Under the pieces are notes generated by a model. The model did no database searches. It saw nothing but the letters and a program-made list of their open reading frames with translations, and had not been told where the DNA came from. The position numbers and the translations under genes are program-made. 54,447 bases of DNA, taken from Acanthaster planci. Its lineage: Eukaryota > Echinodermata > Asteroidea > Valvatida > Acanthasteridae. Of the stretch, positions 53,901-54,447 are shown one piece after another (position 1 is the stretch's first letter; each line of letters starts with the position of its first letter). The DNA lies in contig NW_019091443.1 in assembly GCF_001949145.1 (NCBI RefSeq), forward strand, positions 534,082 through 588,528, given 5' to 3'.

Positions 53901-54298
53901 GATGATGATTCTCAGTGTGTACATGTTCATTAGGCTAATATGTGAACTACCAACAGATGTCCTTTATTGATTTAGAGAAAAGCCGAGAGTGAAGGCCAGT
54001 AGGTTGAAAAAAGGAACGAAAGAATATGGCTTGAAAGCCAAGAGTTATGACCTTATAAAATGCAAGTGCATGTCAAGTTAAAGACTGTGTACATTGATGT
54101 CACTCCACTGTAGTGTATCTGCAGAATATTCTATACATTTCAGACAGTAGCTCTGCTGATGCCTGCTGTTGTTAGACCAATGCACCTTTTCAAACTTTTG
54201 TTTCTTTGACTTTGTTTCAGGGGATTCATCTCAACCAAAGTGAATGTTGTCTTTCAACTACTGAATCAGATGATGGCAAAGACTCATGGAACATCATG
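8853..54298 (+). CDS. USP34: USP34 orthologue, ubiquitin carboxyl-terminal hydrolase 34, N-terminal part (30 exons, 3' incomplete)
   Basis: USP34 is a giant deubiquitinase. In vertebrates it removes ubiquitin from axin in Wnt signalling and supports RNF168 in the DNA damage response (family knowledge). Thirty exons were joined by reading phase and similarity to vertebrate USP34; they total 5,055 coding bases, exactly 1,685 codons, without a stop. Diagnostic stretches include KYFMSSTLTMRLAGLSQIT (exon 7), VVEHLFGPN (exon 9), ILNFLAAEG (exon 10), SSSQASAKSEKNMADFDGEE (exon 14), SYYING-like (exon 22) and AYHLRQWQ (exon 24). The human protein is about 3,546 residues with its USP catalytic domain near residue 1,900, so the Cys/His catalytic part lies beyond this window. 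Relative to vertebrates the acidic linker regions differ in length and composition. USP9X and USP24 are paralogues, but the collinear identity favours USP34. Identity is very secure; individual splice sites are predictions. Confidence 0.95.
9050..11510. repeat. Scattered degenerate CACTTCGCC / CCAACTCGTATGCC repeats, possibly a decayed inverted element
   Basis: The left edge reads gttaggc...GTCACTTCGCC (about 9050-9080). The reverse complement of the right edge reads gcctaact...GTCACTTCACC (about 11480-11510). Between them the CCAACTCGTATGCC family occurs forward at 9110-9176 and 9955-10020 and inverted at 10634-10690. This could be one old element with long inverted ends, or independent copies of a satellite-like word; no target duplication was identified. 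Confidence 0.4.
11697..11729. repeat. Perfect 11-bp inverted repeat
   Basis: ATCATGTCCAT at 11697-11707 pairs with ATGGACATGAT at 11719-11729 around an 11-base loop. It lies in intron 1 of the gene, so it could fold in the pre-mRNA; no function is known. Confidence 0.7.
12417..12507 (+). CDS. USP34: USP34 exon 2
   Basis: Residues 17-46. Acceptor tttcag|AC and donor cagAG|GTAAGT. The product ends FSQIWSQR before exon 3, matching the vertebrate segment that precedes RQCLCCFKEYK. It begins with two bases that complete the codon from exon 1 and ends with two bases completed by exon 3. Confidence 0.85.
12508..15222 (+). other. USP34 intron 2
   Basis: About 2.7 kb with no recognised exon or clear transposon ends. 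It has a GGTACCCGGTACC palindrome near 13750 and ordinary AT-rich sequence. Open frames here, such as 14509-14775, show no homology I recognise. Confidence 0.5.
15223..15763 (+). CDS. USP34: USP34 exon 3
   Basis: Residues 47-227. It starts RQCSCLFKDYKNFERLN, a clear match to the vertebrate N-terminal helical region. It then carries about 110 residues rich in Glu, Asp, Ser and Lys, likely disordered, and ends with the conserved WNLEEEEKLLQFVAKVFQMN helix. The acidic insert is longer than the vertebrate one. Acceptor gtacag|G, donor GAG|GTAAGA, phase 0 at the end. Confidence 0.95.
15764..16179 (+). other. USP34 intron 3
   Basis: 416 bases of AT-rich intron with a short GCATGCATGCATGC run near 15890 and TACATGTA words. 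It ends in a pyrimidine tract before the tandem acceptor of exon 4. Confidence 0.7.
16180..16233 (+). CDS. USP34: USP34 exon 4 (tandem NAGNAG acceptor)
   Basis: Residues 228-245, QETSCQEAEALGNYCDMN, matching vertebrate ...ESNILGAFCDMN. The acceptor is cccagCAG|GAA: cutting after the first AG (16179) keeps a Gln, cutting after the second (16182) drops it, both in frame. Donor AAC|GTAAGT. Confidence 0.9.
16234..19179 (+). other. USP34 intron 4
   Basis: About 2.9 kb. The segment 16350-16385 repeats AAGTTTAGT. A short TG run lies at 18155-18171. The AATCCTCC repeat element occupies 18611-19026. The rest shows no recognised feature. Confidence 0.6.
18611..19026. repeat. AATCCTCC-rich repeat element with telomere-like inverted ends
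   Basis: The interval begins CTAACCCTAA at 18611-18620 and ends GGTTAGGGTTT at 19016-19026, which are inverted copies of a two-unit TTAGGG-like word. Inside, AAATCCTCCAAAATCCTCC-like words recur at about 18652, 18708, 18766 and 18964 and in inverse near 18994-19012. It looks like a non-autonomous element or decayed satellite; the telomeric resemblance may be chance. Confidence 0.55.
19180..19329 (+). CDS. USP34: USP34 exon 5
   Basis: Residues 246-295, DLDVPIHLLRNVCFFCDSNG followed by a helix ending HAIIAIVAN. It matches the vertebrate VEVPLHLLRYVCLFCGKNG region, part of the N-terminal helical repeats. Acceptor ctgcag|GAT, donor AAT|GTAAGT, phase 0 at both ends. Confidence 0.95.
19487..19554 (+). 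CDS. USP34: USP34 exon 6
   Basis: Residues 296-317, LRLWLHLHAVMQFVAPLRTH then VI and a split Arg; vertebrate IRIWLHIPAVMQHIIPFRTY is collinear. Acceptor ttgttag|CTT, donor ATCAG|GTAGGC. Confidence 0.95.
19555..20848 (+). other. USP34 intron 6 with a degenerate AGACAAATT repeat
   Basis: The 19840-20220 stretch repeats TTTTCA..AAGAGACAAATT at about 19848, 20002, 20074, 20168 and 20208 with irregular spacing. The open frames across it on both strands (for example 19713-20159) have no homology I recognise and are treated as non-coding. No exon was found. Confidence 0.55.
20849..21041 (+). CDS. USP34: USP34 exon 7
   Basis: Residues 318-382. Contains YLCRLPDKELRRASARSMAD and KYFMSSTLTMRLAGLSQIT, among the most conserved blocks of USP34. 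Acceptor ataacag|A completes Arg; donor ACG|GTACTT. This exon alone identifies the gene. Confidence 0.97.
21227..21270. repeat. 17-bp hairpin built from the AATCCTCC repeat
   Basis: ATCTTTCAAAATCTTCC (21227-21243) pairs with GGAGGATTTTGAAGGAT (21254-21270) around a 10-base loop: 15 Watson-Crick pairs and two wobble pairs as RNA. The arms are the same word as the element at 18611-19026. Confidence 0.7.
21992..22337. mobile_element. Second TIR element nested inside 21709-22874
   Basis: Long imperfect inverted repeats: the left end reads AAGTTCGCTCAATAAGG then CCCCAAAATGGACAGAGC, and the right end reads the complement, with AAGTTTATTCAATAAGG at the outer edge. Similarity continues inward to GGTATTGA. 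About 346 bp, no coding capacity, target duplication unclear. Confidence 0.7.
22346..22586. repeat. 48-bp minisatellite, five copies
   Basis: Units begin AGTCTGACGTAGCTGGAG and end ACACGTGCCTAC, with few differences between copies; the second copy is 47 bp. Because 48 is divisible by three, both strands give repetitive open frames, which are not genes. The unit contains a CACGTG hexamer in some copies. Confidence 0.9.
23760..23945. repeat. Degenerate TTTTCGCACA tandem array
   Basis: Words such as TTTTCGCAC, TTTTGCACA and TTTCGCACT repeat with a loose period of 10-30 bases. It resembles the TTTTCACA array at 21460 but with GCACA in place of TCACA. Confidence 0.6.
24198..24256 (+). CDS. USP34: USP34 exon 8
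   Basis: Residues 383-401, SQIHMFNEVCNNESVADIE, collinear with vertebrate NQLHTFNDVCNNESLVSDTE. Acceptor tttttcag|AGC, donor GAGAA|GTAAGT, ending two bases into a codon. Confidence 0.95.
24257..25065 (+). other. USP34 intron 8
   Basis: About 0.8 kb of ordinary AT-rich sequence with a short GATGATGATG run near 24910. The open frames here are not supported. Confidence 0.6.
25066..25144 (+). CDS. USP34: USP34 exon 9
   Basis: Residues 402-428. After the split Asn it reads VGSQLTAWLLEKEVVEHLFG then PNMHLE, matching vertebrate LADWLISNNVVEHIFGPNLHIE. Acceptor ttcag|C, donor GAG|GTAACG. Confidence 0.95.
25286..25772. repeat. Direct repeat flanking the assembly gap
   Basis: ATAGGTTGTACTTTCATAAA at about 25288 is repeated as ATAGGTTGTACAGTCATAAA at 25744, on either side of the run of N. 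A tandem repeat that failed to assemble is the simplest reading. Confidence 0.65.
25327..25743. other. Assembly gap (417 N)
   Basis: All bases are N. The gap lies in intron 9, between exons 9 and 10, which are adjacent in the vertebrate protein without missing residues (HLE|IIKQCQ), so no coding sequence is expected to be lost. Confidence 0.95.
25816..26034 (+). CDS. USP34: USP34 exon 10
   Basis: Residues 429-501, starting IIKQCQIILNFLAAEGALTT, then WAATQLKHSGRYVHDLFPHL and ending PSEHTEQ. Very close to vertebrate USP34. Acceptor aaacag|ATC, donor CAG|GTAAGA, phase 0 at both ends. Confidence 0.97.
26035..26400 (+). other. USP34 intron 10 with GAGTAC-rich stretch
   Basis: Between 26233 and 26330 GAGTAC and ACGAGTACATG words recur. 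The intron ends in a long T tract before TTTTTTTCAG. Confidence 0.65.
26401..26557 (+). CDS. USP34: USP34 exon 11
   Basis: Residues 502-553. TLYLSQVITKCIWTSAISSS matches vertebrate TLYLASMLIKALWNNALAAK, then the sequence becomes variable. Acceptor tttttcag|ACC, donor AAAG|GTAACA, ending one base into Gly. Confidence 0.92.
26558..26972 (+). other. USP34 intron 11
   Basis: 415 bases of AT-rich sequence without a recognised feature. Confidence 0.7.
26973..27112 (+). CDS. USP34: USP34 exon 12
   Basis: Residues 554-600: GHLGVMNSNNSRMVEIYELE, a short acidic run (EEDDDNN), and SVIEDQSPHCSHHQE. The vertebrate counterpart is also a low-complexity linker, so support comes from phase continuity and strong sites (tcccag|GT, GAG|GTAGGC). 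Confidence 0.85.
27113..28084 (+). other. USP34 intron 12
   Basis: No repeat or exon recognised. A frame after tttatag at 27942 (starting PVLVKERALSLWEGG) has no usable donor before its stop, so it was not taken as an exon. Confidence 0.55.
28085..28950 (+). CDS. USP34: USP34 exon 13 (acidic, serine-rich disordered segment)
   Basis: Residues 601-888, the longest exon here. It carries a basic patch (AIRRRKRLIKPRP) that could act as a nuclear localisation signal, then repeated acidic/Ser runs such as EESEEHGTQ and EEEDEER, a second basic patch RPRRIKKQ, and a charged helix-like stretch LEEKAKEAREEEVEEERK. It ends ETEVYDCRRYLPHHH, matching the vertebrate ELFNCRQFIGPQHHH. Vertebrates have a Ser/Glu-rich disordered region here, but little direct alignment is possible. 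Acceptor tttatag|GAT, donor CGAAG|GTGGGT. Confidence 0.9.
29072..29316 (+). CDS. USP34: USP34 exon 14 (conserved SAKSEKNMADFDGEE block, His-rich tail)
   Basis: Residues 889-970. VMDDLISAEEGSCSSSQASA then KSEKNMADFDGEE are almost identical to vertebrate USP34. Then follow a His-rich run (about 11 His within 18 residues, HHHQHTHRHRHHHH) and LPDISPVYRSRLSS. In human the long His tract sits before the conserved block instead. Acceptor atatag|C, donor TCAA|GTAATC. Confidence 0.93.
29521..29642 (+). CDS. USP34: USP34 exon 15
   Basis: Residues 971-1011. After a variable start it reads FNFDDVCKKGHTLLWDQVQD then ENA, matching vertebrate INLDNVCKKGNTLLWDIVQDEDA. Acceptor attgtag|GT, donor GCG|GTAAAT. 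Confidence 0.95.
30231..30820. mobile_element. piggyBac-type MITE with TTAA duplications
   Basis: TTAA at 30227-30230 and 30821-30824 flank inverted ends CCACTTCCTGTCGGGG and (right, complemented) CCACTTCCTGCCGGGG: 15 of 16 match. TTAA targets with CC-starting TIRs are typical of piggyBac. The 110-residue frame on the minus strand across it shows no transposase features. Confidence 0.8.
30907..30930 (+). mobile_element. Solitary end related to the 30231-30820 MITE
   Basis: TTAA at 30907-30910 is followed by CCTCTCCCTGCCGGGGATTC, nearly the TIR of the neighbouring element (CCACTTCCTGCCGGGGATTC). No matching right end was found nearby. Confidence 0.5.
31188..32350 (+). mobile_element. Left arm of a 2.5-kb inverted repeat (TIR element, plus orientation)
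   Basis: Starts with GTTGACTCTCGTTATTACAA and runs about 1.16 kb. It is similar throughout to the complement of about 32560-33728, e.g. GTTGGAAAGACTA.TTACATGG, CAGGTACACACA and AAAAATCCC.GGC match in order. A further copy of the internal part lies at about 48000-48260 on the minus strand. The TIR style (ACAGT.GACTCTCGTTATNAC) recalls pogo/Tigger-like elements, but no transposase was found. Confidence 0.7.
32362..34042. mobile_element. Possible enclosing TIR element (TACAGTCGACTCT ends)
   Basis: TACAGTCGACTCTCGTTATT at 32362 faces the complement TACAGTCGACTCTTGTTACG ending at 34042. These are better matched to each other than to the ends at 31188 and 33728, suggesting one element that was disrupted by, or recombined with, a relative. 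The assignment is tentative. Confidence 0.4.
32560..33728 (-). mobile_element. Right arm of the inverted repeat (minus orientation)
   Basis: Reverse complement matches 31188-32350 with many substitutions and small indels. Its outer end, complemented, reads ACAGTTGACTTTCCTTATAA. The spacer 32362-32540 begins with a further TIR copy and matches the complement of about 33740-33910, so the whole region is a nest of related ends. Confidence 0.7.
34970..35097 (+). CDS. USP34: USP34 exon 16
   Basis: Residues 1012-1053. IHLSEGLAAETEKLLCSLVC then WFPEREIRMKFVEGCLENLK, nearly identical to vertebrate USP34. Acceptor ttatag|ATC, donor AACAG|GTATTC. Confidence 0.97.
35098..35566 (+). other. USP34 intron 16
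   Basis: 469 bases of AT-rich sequence without a recognised feature. Confidence 0.7.
35567..35656 (+). CDS. USP34: USP34 exon 17
   Basis: Residues 1054-1083. SEVVSLRLLPKLFGSFQQYR then NNYNTHWIT matches vertebrate SVVISLRLLPKLFGTFQQFG...DTHWIT. Acceptor gaacag|G, donor ACTAT|GTAAGT. Confidence 0.97.
36108..37614. mobile_element. TIR-bounded element of unknown superfamily, about 1.5 kb
   Basis: Left end AATTCTACACTGCC then AGTTGTGATAATGGAATTC and ATGGGA. The complement of the right end gives AATTCTACTCTCCT then AGTTGTGATAACAGAATTC and ATGGGA. The inverted repeats are about 45 bp with a few differences. No clear target duplication was seen. The interior carries two consecutive open frames that read like one decayed gene (36285-36845 and about 36850-37362). 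Confidence 0.7.
36285..37362 (+). pseudogene. Decayed ORF inside the TIR element, family unknown
   Basis: First open part 36285-36845 (186 codons): a Lys-rich start (ATPKKKWKDDE), a likely short coiled coil (TEESVDKLNENINLLMSN), a Cys/His/aromatic part (HEHGLCWDHFYYDEG) and an acidic tail. After the stop, other frames continue with protein-like text (LPFAEPLAGGVKTFASGMNY, then YGNYGGDPVPSKLYRIDC after a frame change), a stop, and a second open part 37027-37362 with KFDESLQAVHTAVLNLG. An alternative ATG at 36273 in another frame suggests a further frameshift. I do not recognise the family; a retroelement gag-like or transposon accessory protein are guesses. At least two frame disruptions are visible. 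Confidence 0.5.
38096..38194 (+). CDS. USP34: USP34 exon 18
   Basis: Residues 1084-1116. After the split Met: WAEEELHMMDLFFNNLIHYT then NQVRGGIQQDRS, matching vertebrate WAEKELNMMKLFFDNLVYYIQTVREGRQ. Acceptor ttgtag|G, donor TCACT|GTGAGT. Confidence 0.96.
38195..40383 (+). other. USP34 intron 18
   Basis: Contains the foldback at 38293-38385. Near 38862 the word ATACCGTATTTTCTGG resembles a mariner-like end without a partner. The remainder shows nothing recognisable. Confidence 0.6.
38293..38385. repeat. Near-perfect 93-nt foldback (MITE or miRNA-precursor-like hairpin)
   Basis: The 5' arm TGTGTTCCTA-GTG-ATAAACCCTTGT...TGCCACACAATG pairs with the 3' arm across about 38 base pairs. There is a 3-nt bulge, a few mismatches and a loop of about 7 bases around 38335-38341. 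It lies in a sense intron, so it would be transcribed. A tiny foldback MITE is equally possible. Confidence 0.75.
40384..40466 (+). CDS. USP34: USP34 exon 19
   Basis: Residues 1117-1144. YTHTAEVQARLQFLTCVFTT then LGSPDHF matches vertebrate YSHSAEVQVRLQFLTCVFSTLGSPDHF. Acceptor tctgtag|G, donor TTCA|GTAAGT. Confidence 0.97.
40467..41968 (+). other. USP34 intron 19
   Basis: Holds the small MITE at 41375-41625. The rest is AT-rich without recognised features; the frame at 40824-41069 is not supported. Confidence 0.6.
41375..41625. mobile_element. Short TIR MITE, 251 bp
   Basis: GGGAGGTTTCACATG at the left and the complement of CGTGTGAAACCTCCC at the right make 14 of 15 matching inverted ends, followed inward by related GCTAA words. 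No coding capacity; target duplication not clear. Confidence 0.6.
41969..42123 (+). CDS. USP34: USP34 exon 20
   Basis: Residues 1145-1196: LTLDQVDTLWTCLAMDPECG then DEALSWFLNQAGNKDQHALG and a helix ending IFFNK. Vertebrate LSLEQVDILWHCL...WFLNQVRSKDQHAMG is collinear. Acceptor cttacag|GA, donor AAG|GTAATG. Confidence 0.97.
42124..42939 (+). other. USP34 intron 20
   Basis: 816 bases, with several TACATGTA words and no supported feature. Confidence 0.65.
42940..43053 (+). CDS. USP34: USP34 exon 21
   Basis: Residues 1197-1234, MPQLEPESISMTGLNLFQQL then CSLARLASSSSYDSPPVE. Vertebrate MPQLKPETISMTGLNLFQHLCNLARLA matches. Acceptor tgtacag|ATG, donor GAG|GTACTG. Confidence 0.97.
43054..43374 (+). 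other. USP34 intron 21
   Basis: 321 bases of intron without a recognised feature. Confidence 0.7.
43375..43474 (+). CDS. USP34: USP34 exon 22
   Basis: Residues 1235-1267: MPGIDHLWKIALRAKNTDVS, then AIKYINSYYIN; vertebrate MDQFWGIALRAQSGDVSRAAIQYINSYYING. Acceptor tttgtag|ATG, donor AATG|GTAACT. Confidence 0.96.
43843..45460. mobile_element. TIR element (mariner ISRm11-like ends), 1.6 kb, with inner palindrome
   Basis: Left end CCCGTAATTTTCAGAATGTA and complemented right end CCGTCATTTTCAGAATATA are inverted copies, flanked by TATGT at 43838-43842 and 45461-45465. Subterminal GCGGCTTATAC words recur (near 43905, 45360 and 45378). The ends resemble the TACCGTATTTTC...CTATAAG type of mariner relatives. 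No transposase was found. An inner inverted repeat lies at about 44680-45005. Confidence 0.65.
44680..45005. repeat. Inner imperfect palindrome (arms about 120 bp)
   Basis: AAAATCTGGTACACTGA near 44691 matches the complement of sequence ending near 45001, and CACTGTTGCTA.ACCT.GTGATTC with GCAAGCTT pair across a centre near 44845. This is probably another foldback element nested in 43843-45460. Confidence 0.6.
45633..45795 (+). CDS. USP34: USP34 exon 23
   Basis: Residues 1268-1321: GSLEKEEEFIKRCMESLSQA, then a helix ending LTLLKTHLEAFRK; vertebrate GLEKEQEFISKCMESLMIAS...LLMLKTHLEAFRR. Acceptor cttgcag|CT, donor AAAAG|GTAGCA (weaker). Confidence 0.96.
45796..46685 (+). other. USP34 intron 23
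   Basis: 890 bases with no recognised feature. Confidence 0.6.
46686..46812 (+). CDS. USP34: USP34 exon 24
   Basis: Residues 1322-1364: YAYHLRQWQLQGRGITSHKR, then LRIVCQLANRTEK; vertebrate FAYHLRQWQIEGTGISSH...LRVVCQPAGLPDK. Acceptor gtcaaag|G, donor AAG|GTACAA. Confidence 0.95.
46813..47299 (+). other. USP34 intron 24
   Basis: 487 bases, no recognised feature. Confidence 0.65.
47300..47593 (+). CDS. USP34: USP34 exon 25 (ubiquitin-like region with Gln-rich insert)
   Basis: Residues 1365-1462. FTVELCSSDLVADLRAEVTH starts the ubiquitin-like fold. It is followed by a Gln-rich run (13 Gln in 16 residues, QQQQLQQQQQQLQ), a Ser/Gly-rich stretch, and PVRMISAGHELTPDLDEKSL. In vertebrates the linker at the same place is shorter and less Gln-rich. 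Acceptor cttgcag|TTT, donor CAG|GTAAAT. Confidence 0.95.
48000..48260 (-). mobile_element. Third partial copy of the 31-33 kb repeat
   Basis: CTGTGAATTAACTTGCAGAA and GGGAACCAGCGCAGCATTGC match 33338-33520 (CTGTGAATTTACTTGCAGAA, GGGAACCAGTGCAGCATTGC) in the same order. It is a fragment without ends. Confidence 0.65.
49245..49802. repeat. 21-bp minisatellite, about 26 units
   Basis: The unit is close to GTGACTTGCAGTTCAAACCTG with variants GGCTTGCAGTTTAAAC and GACTTTCAGTTCAAAC. Its length is seven codons, so open frames run through it on both strands (148 codons at 49353-49799, 111 codons at 49560-49225). They encode heptapeptide repeats and are not considered genes. Confidence 0.92.
50539..50724 (+). 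CDS. USP34: USP34 exon 26
   Basis: Residues 1463-1524: LVFVSFGAVRRERKRDGMDL, PASCLPPPPQDKLPMMLLLQ and EPHFGCLFNLLRQLNELQ. Vertebrate MVFVSLGAPRRERKGEGVQLPASCLPPP...LLLLQEPH matches. Acceptor atccag|CTG, donor TAT|GTGAGT, phase 0. Confidence 0.97.
50725..51357 (+). other. USP34 intron 26
   Basis: 633 bases, no repeat recognised. A strong-looking acceptor attgcag at 51304 lies in it but would put the downstream sequence out of frame (stop after three codons). Confidence 0.6.
51358..51486 (+). CDS. USP34: USP34 exon 27
   Basis: Residues 1525-1567: DGEAAQELLGRTQMLSRNVW then HLLMLLPTSPDMLNKFK; vertebrate ...NLSRRVWELLMLLPTCPNMLMAF. The start uses gttgaag|GAT after a pyrimidine-rich tract, chosen because it keeps phase 0 with exon 26. 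Donor ACG|GTATGC. The 3' part is certain, the 5' edge less so. Confidence 0.85.
51487..51915 (+). other. USP34 intron 27
   Basis: 429 bases. A good acceptor (cattgcag at 51768) is in frame with exon 28 and would add 49 residues, so the exon may be longer than listed. Confidence 0.5.
51916..52122 (+). CDS. USP34: USP34 exon 28 (5' edge uncertain)
   Basis: Residues 1568-1636: an acidic linker (IDTEEDTETAEDE), then NWPELLDVSNTHKLLYSLQI and VESLGQPGMKKR, matching vertebrate NWKELLKIKSAHKLLYALEIIEALGKPN. The start at tttaaag|GAT gives the shorter linker, as in vertebrates; the alternative acceptor at 51768 has a better consensus. Donor CTG|GTAGGA. Confidence 0.8.
52123..52931 (+). other. USP34 intron 28
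   Basis: 809 bases without recognised features. Confidence 0.6.
52932..53000 (+). CDS. USP34: USP34 exon 29
   Basis: Residues 1637-1659, PRVGRGDHSPVTSSSELGTV then DLK, a Ser-rich linker at the place of the vertebrate RRESTGSYSDLYPDSDDSSED stretch. Similarity is weak; support comes from strong splice sites (ttttcag|CCA, AAG|GTGAGT) and phase 0 at both ends. Confidence 0.75.
53098..53412. mobile_element. tRNA-derived SINE-like repeat between direct repeats
   Basis: An A-box-like TGGTGTTTGAGTGG (53217-53230) and a perfect B box GGTTCGAGTCC (53264-53274) give a Thr-tRNA-like core (GCACTAGTAAGC anticodon arm). The anticodon loop is one base too long and the acceptor stem does not pair, so this is not a working tRNA. 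It lies between two related stretches, TTTACATCTCCCTGGCACAA at about 53122 and TTTACATCTCCCCCCGCGTA at about 53374, each preceded by GCAGGGCAA. A second B-box-like word lies inverted at 53180-53191. Confidence 0.65.
53283..53312 (+). repeat. AGGCTTGTG hairpin with oligo-T loop
   Basis: AGGCTTGTG and CACAAGCCT pair perfectly over 9 bp around a loop of about 11 bases that is nearly all T. The T run directly follows the tRNA-like core and would be a polymerase III stop on the + strand. Confidence 0.65.
54221..54298 (+). CDS. USP34: USP34 exon 30 (last in window)
   Basis: Residues 1660-1685: GIHLNQSECCLSTTESDDGK then DSWNIM, placed like vertebrate ...NSKNSWSCKF. Acceptor gtttcag|GGG, donor ATG|GTAAGT, phase 0. 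The gene continues to the right. Confidence 0.8.
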
Positions 54299-54447
54299 GT
54301 AAGTTGTTTTTTAGGTCGAGTTCGGGCAGTCCGTTCTTGACACAGGTTTCGTGTTCTCGCGCTCAAACGGCGGGAACAAGACTGAAGAACACTGTTCTTG
54401 GAACAGGATCACACACCACCTCCTTGTCACGATTTTACACGAACACA
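54299..54447 (+). other. Start of USP34 intron 30
   Basis: Intron sequence to the window edge, with no acceptor or repeat recognised. Confidence 0.6.

Larger units (their letters stand above)
53001..54220 (+). other. USP34 intron 29 with a SINE-like insertion
   Basis: Contains the tRNA-derived repeat at 53098-53412. The remainder (53420-54220) has no recognised feature. Confidence 0.6.

Overview
The window is a piece of an animal nuclear genome. It is AT-rich, its genes are split by many GT-AG introns, and it is crowded with decayed transposons, minisatellites and TACATGTA-type words common in marine invertebrate DNA. Species cannot be read from it. A deuterostome such as an echinoderm, hemichordate or amphioxus fits the close match of the coding exons to the vertebrate orthologue, but this is inference.

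One gene explains nearly all coding sequence: the 5' part of the USP34 orthologue, a very large ubiquitin-specific protease, on the + strand from an ATG at 8853 to past the right edge. I could place 30 exons whose phases all agree. Together they hold 5,055 coding bases (1,685 codons) with no internal stop. This is roughly the N-terminal 45-50% of the protein: N-terminal helical repeats, a long acidic/Ser-rich disordered part, more helical repeats, and a ubiquitin-like segment. The catalytic USP domain is not here and must lie downstream. Several exon boundaries are inferred from phase and homology without transcript evidence, the weakest being exons 27 and 28.

Layout: 1-8,650 is upstream non-coding DNA with a LINE scrap, two related MITEs in opposite orientation and degenerate repeats. 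8,654-8,852 is a compact TATA-less promoter/5'UTR candidate with NRF1-, ZNF143- and YY1-like sites and an overlapping uORF. 8,853-54,298 is USP34 exons 1-30. The introns hold most of the unusual structure: a three-level nest of repeats with a 48-bp minisatellite (21.46-22.98 kb), an assembly gap flanked by direct repeats (25.3-25.7 kb), a TTAA-flanked piggyBac-type MITE (30.2-30.8 kb), a 2.5-kb diverged inverted repeat (31.2-33.7 kb), a TIR-bounded element with a decaying ORF of unknown family (36.1-37.6 kb), a near-perfect 93-nt foldback (38.3 kb), a 1.6-kb TIR element with an inner palindrome (43.8-45.5 kb), a 21-bp minisatellite of about 26 units (49.2-49.8 kb), and a tRNA-derived SINE-like insertion (53.1-53.4 kb).

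No second protein-coding gene, true tRNA, rRNA or CRISPR could be supported. Short open frames elsewhere have no recognisable homology or are by-products of tandem repeats.
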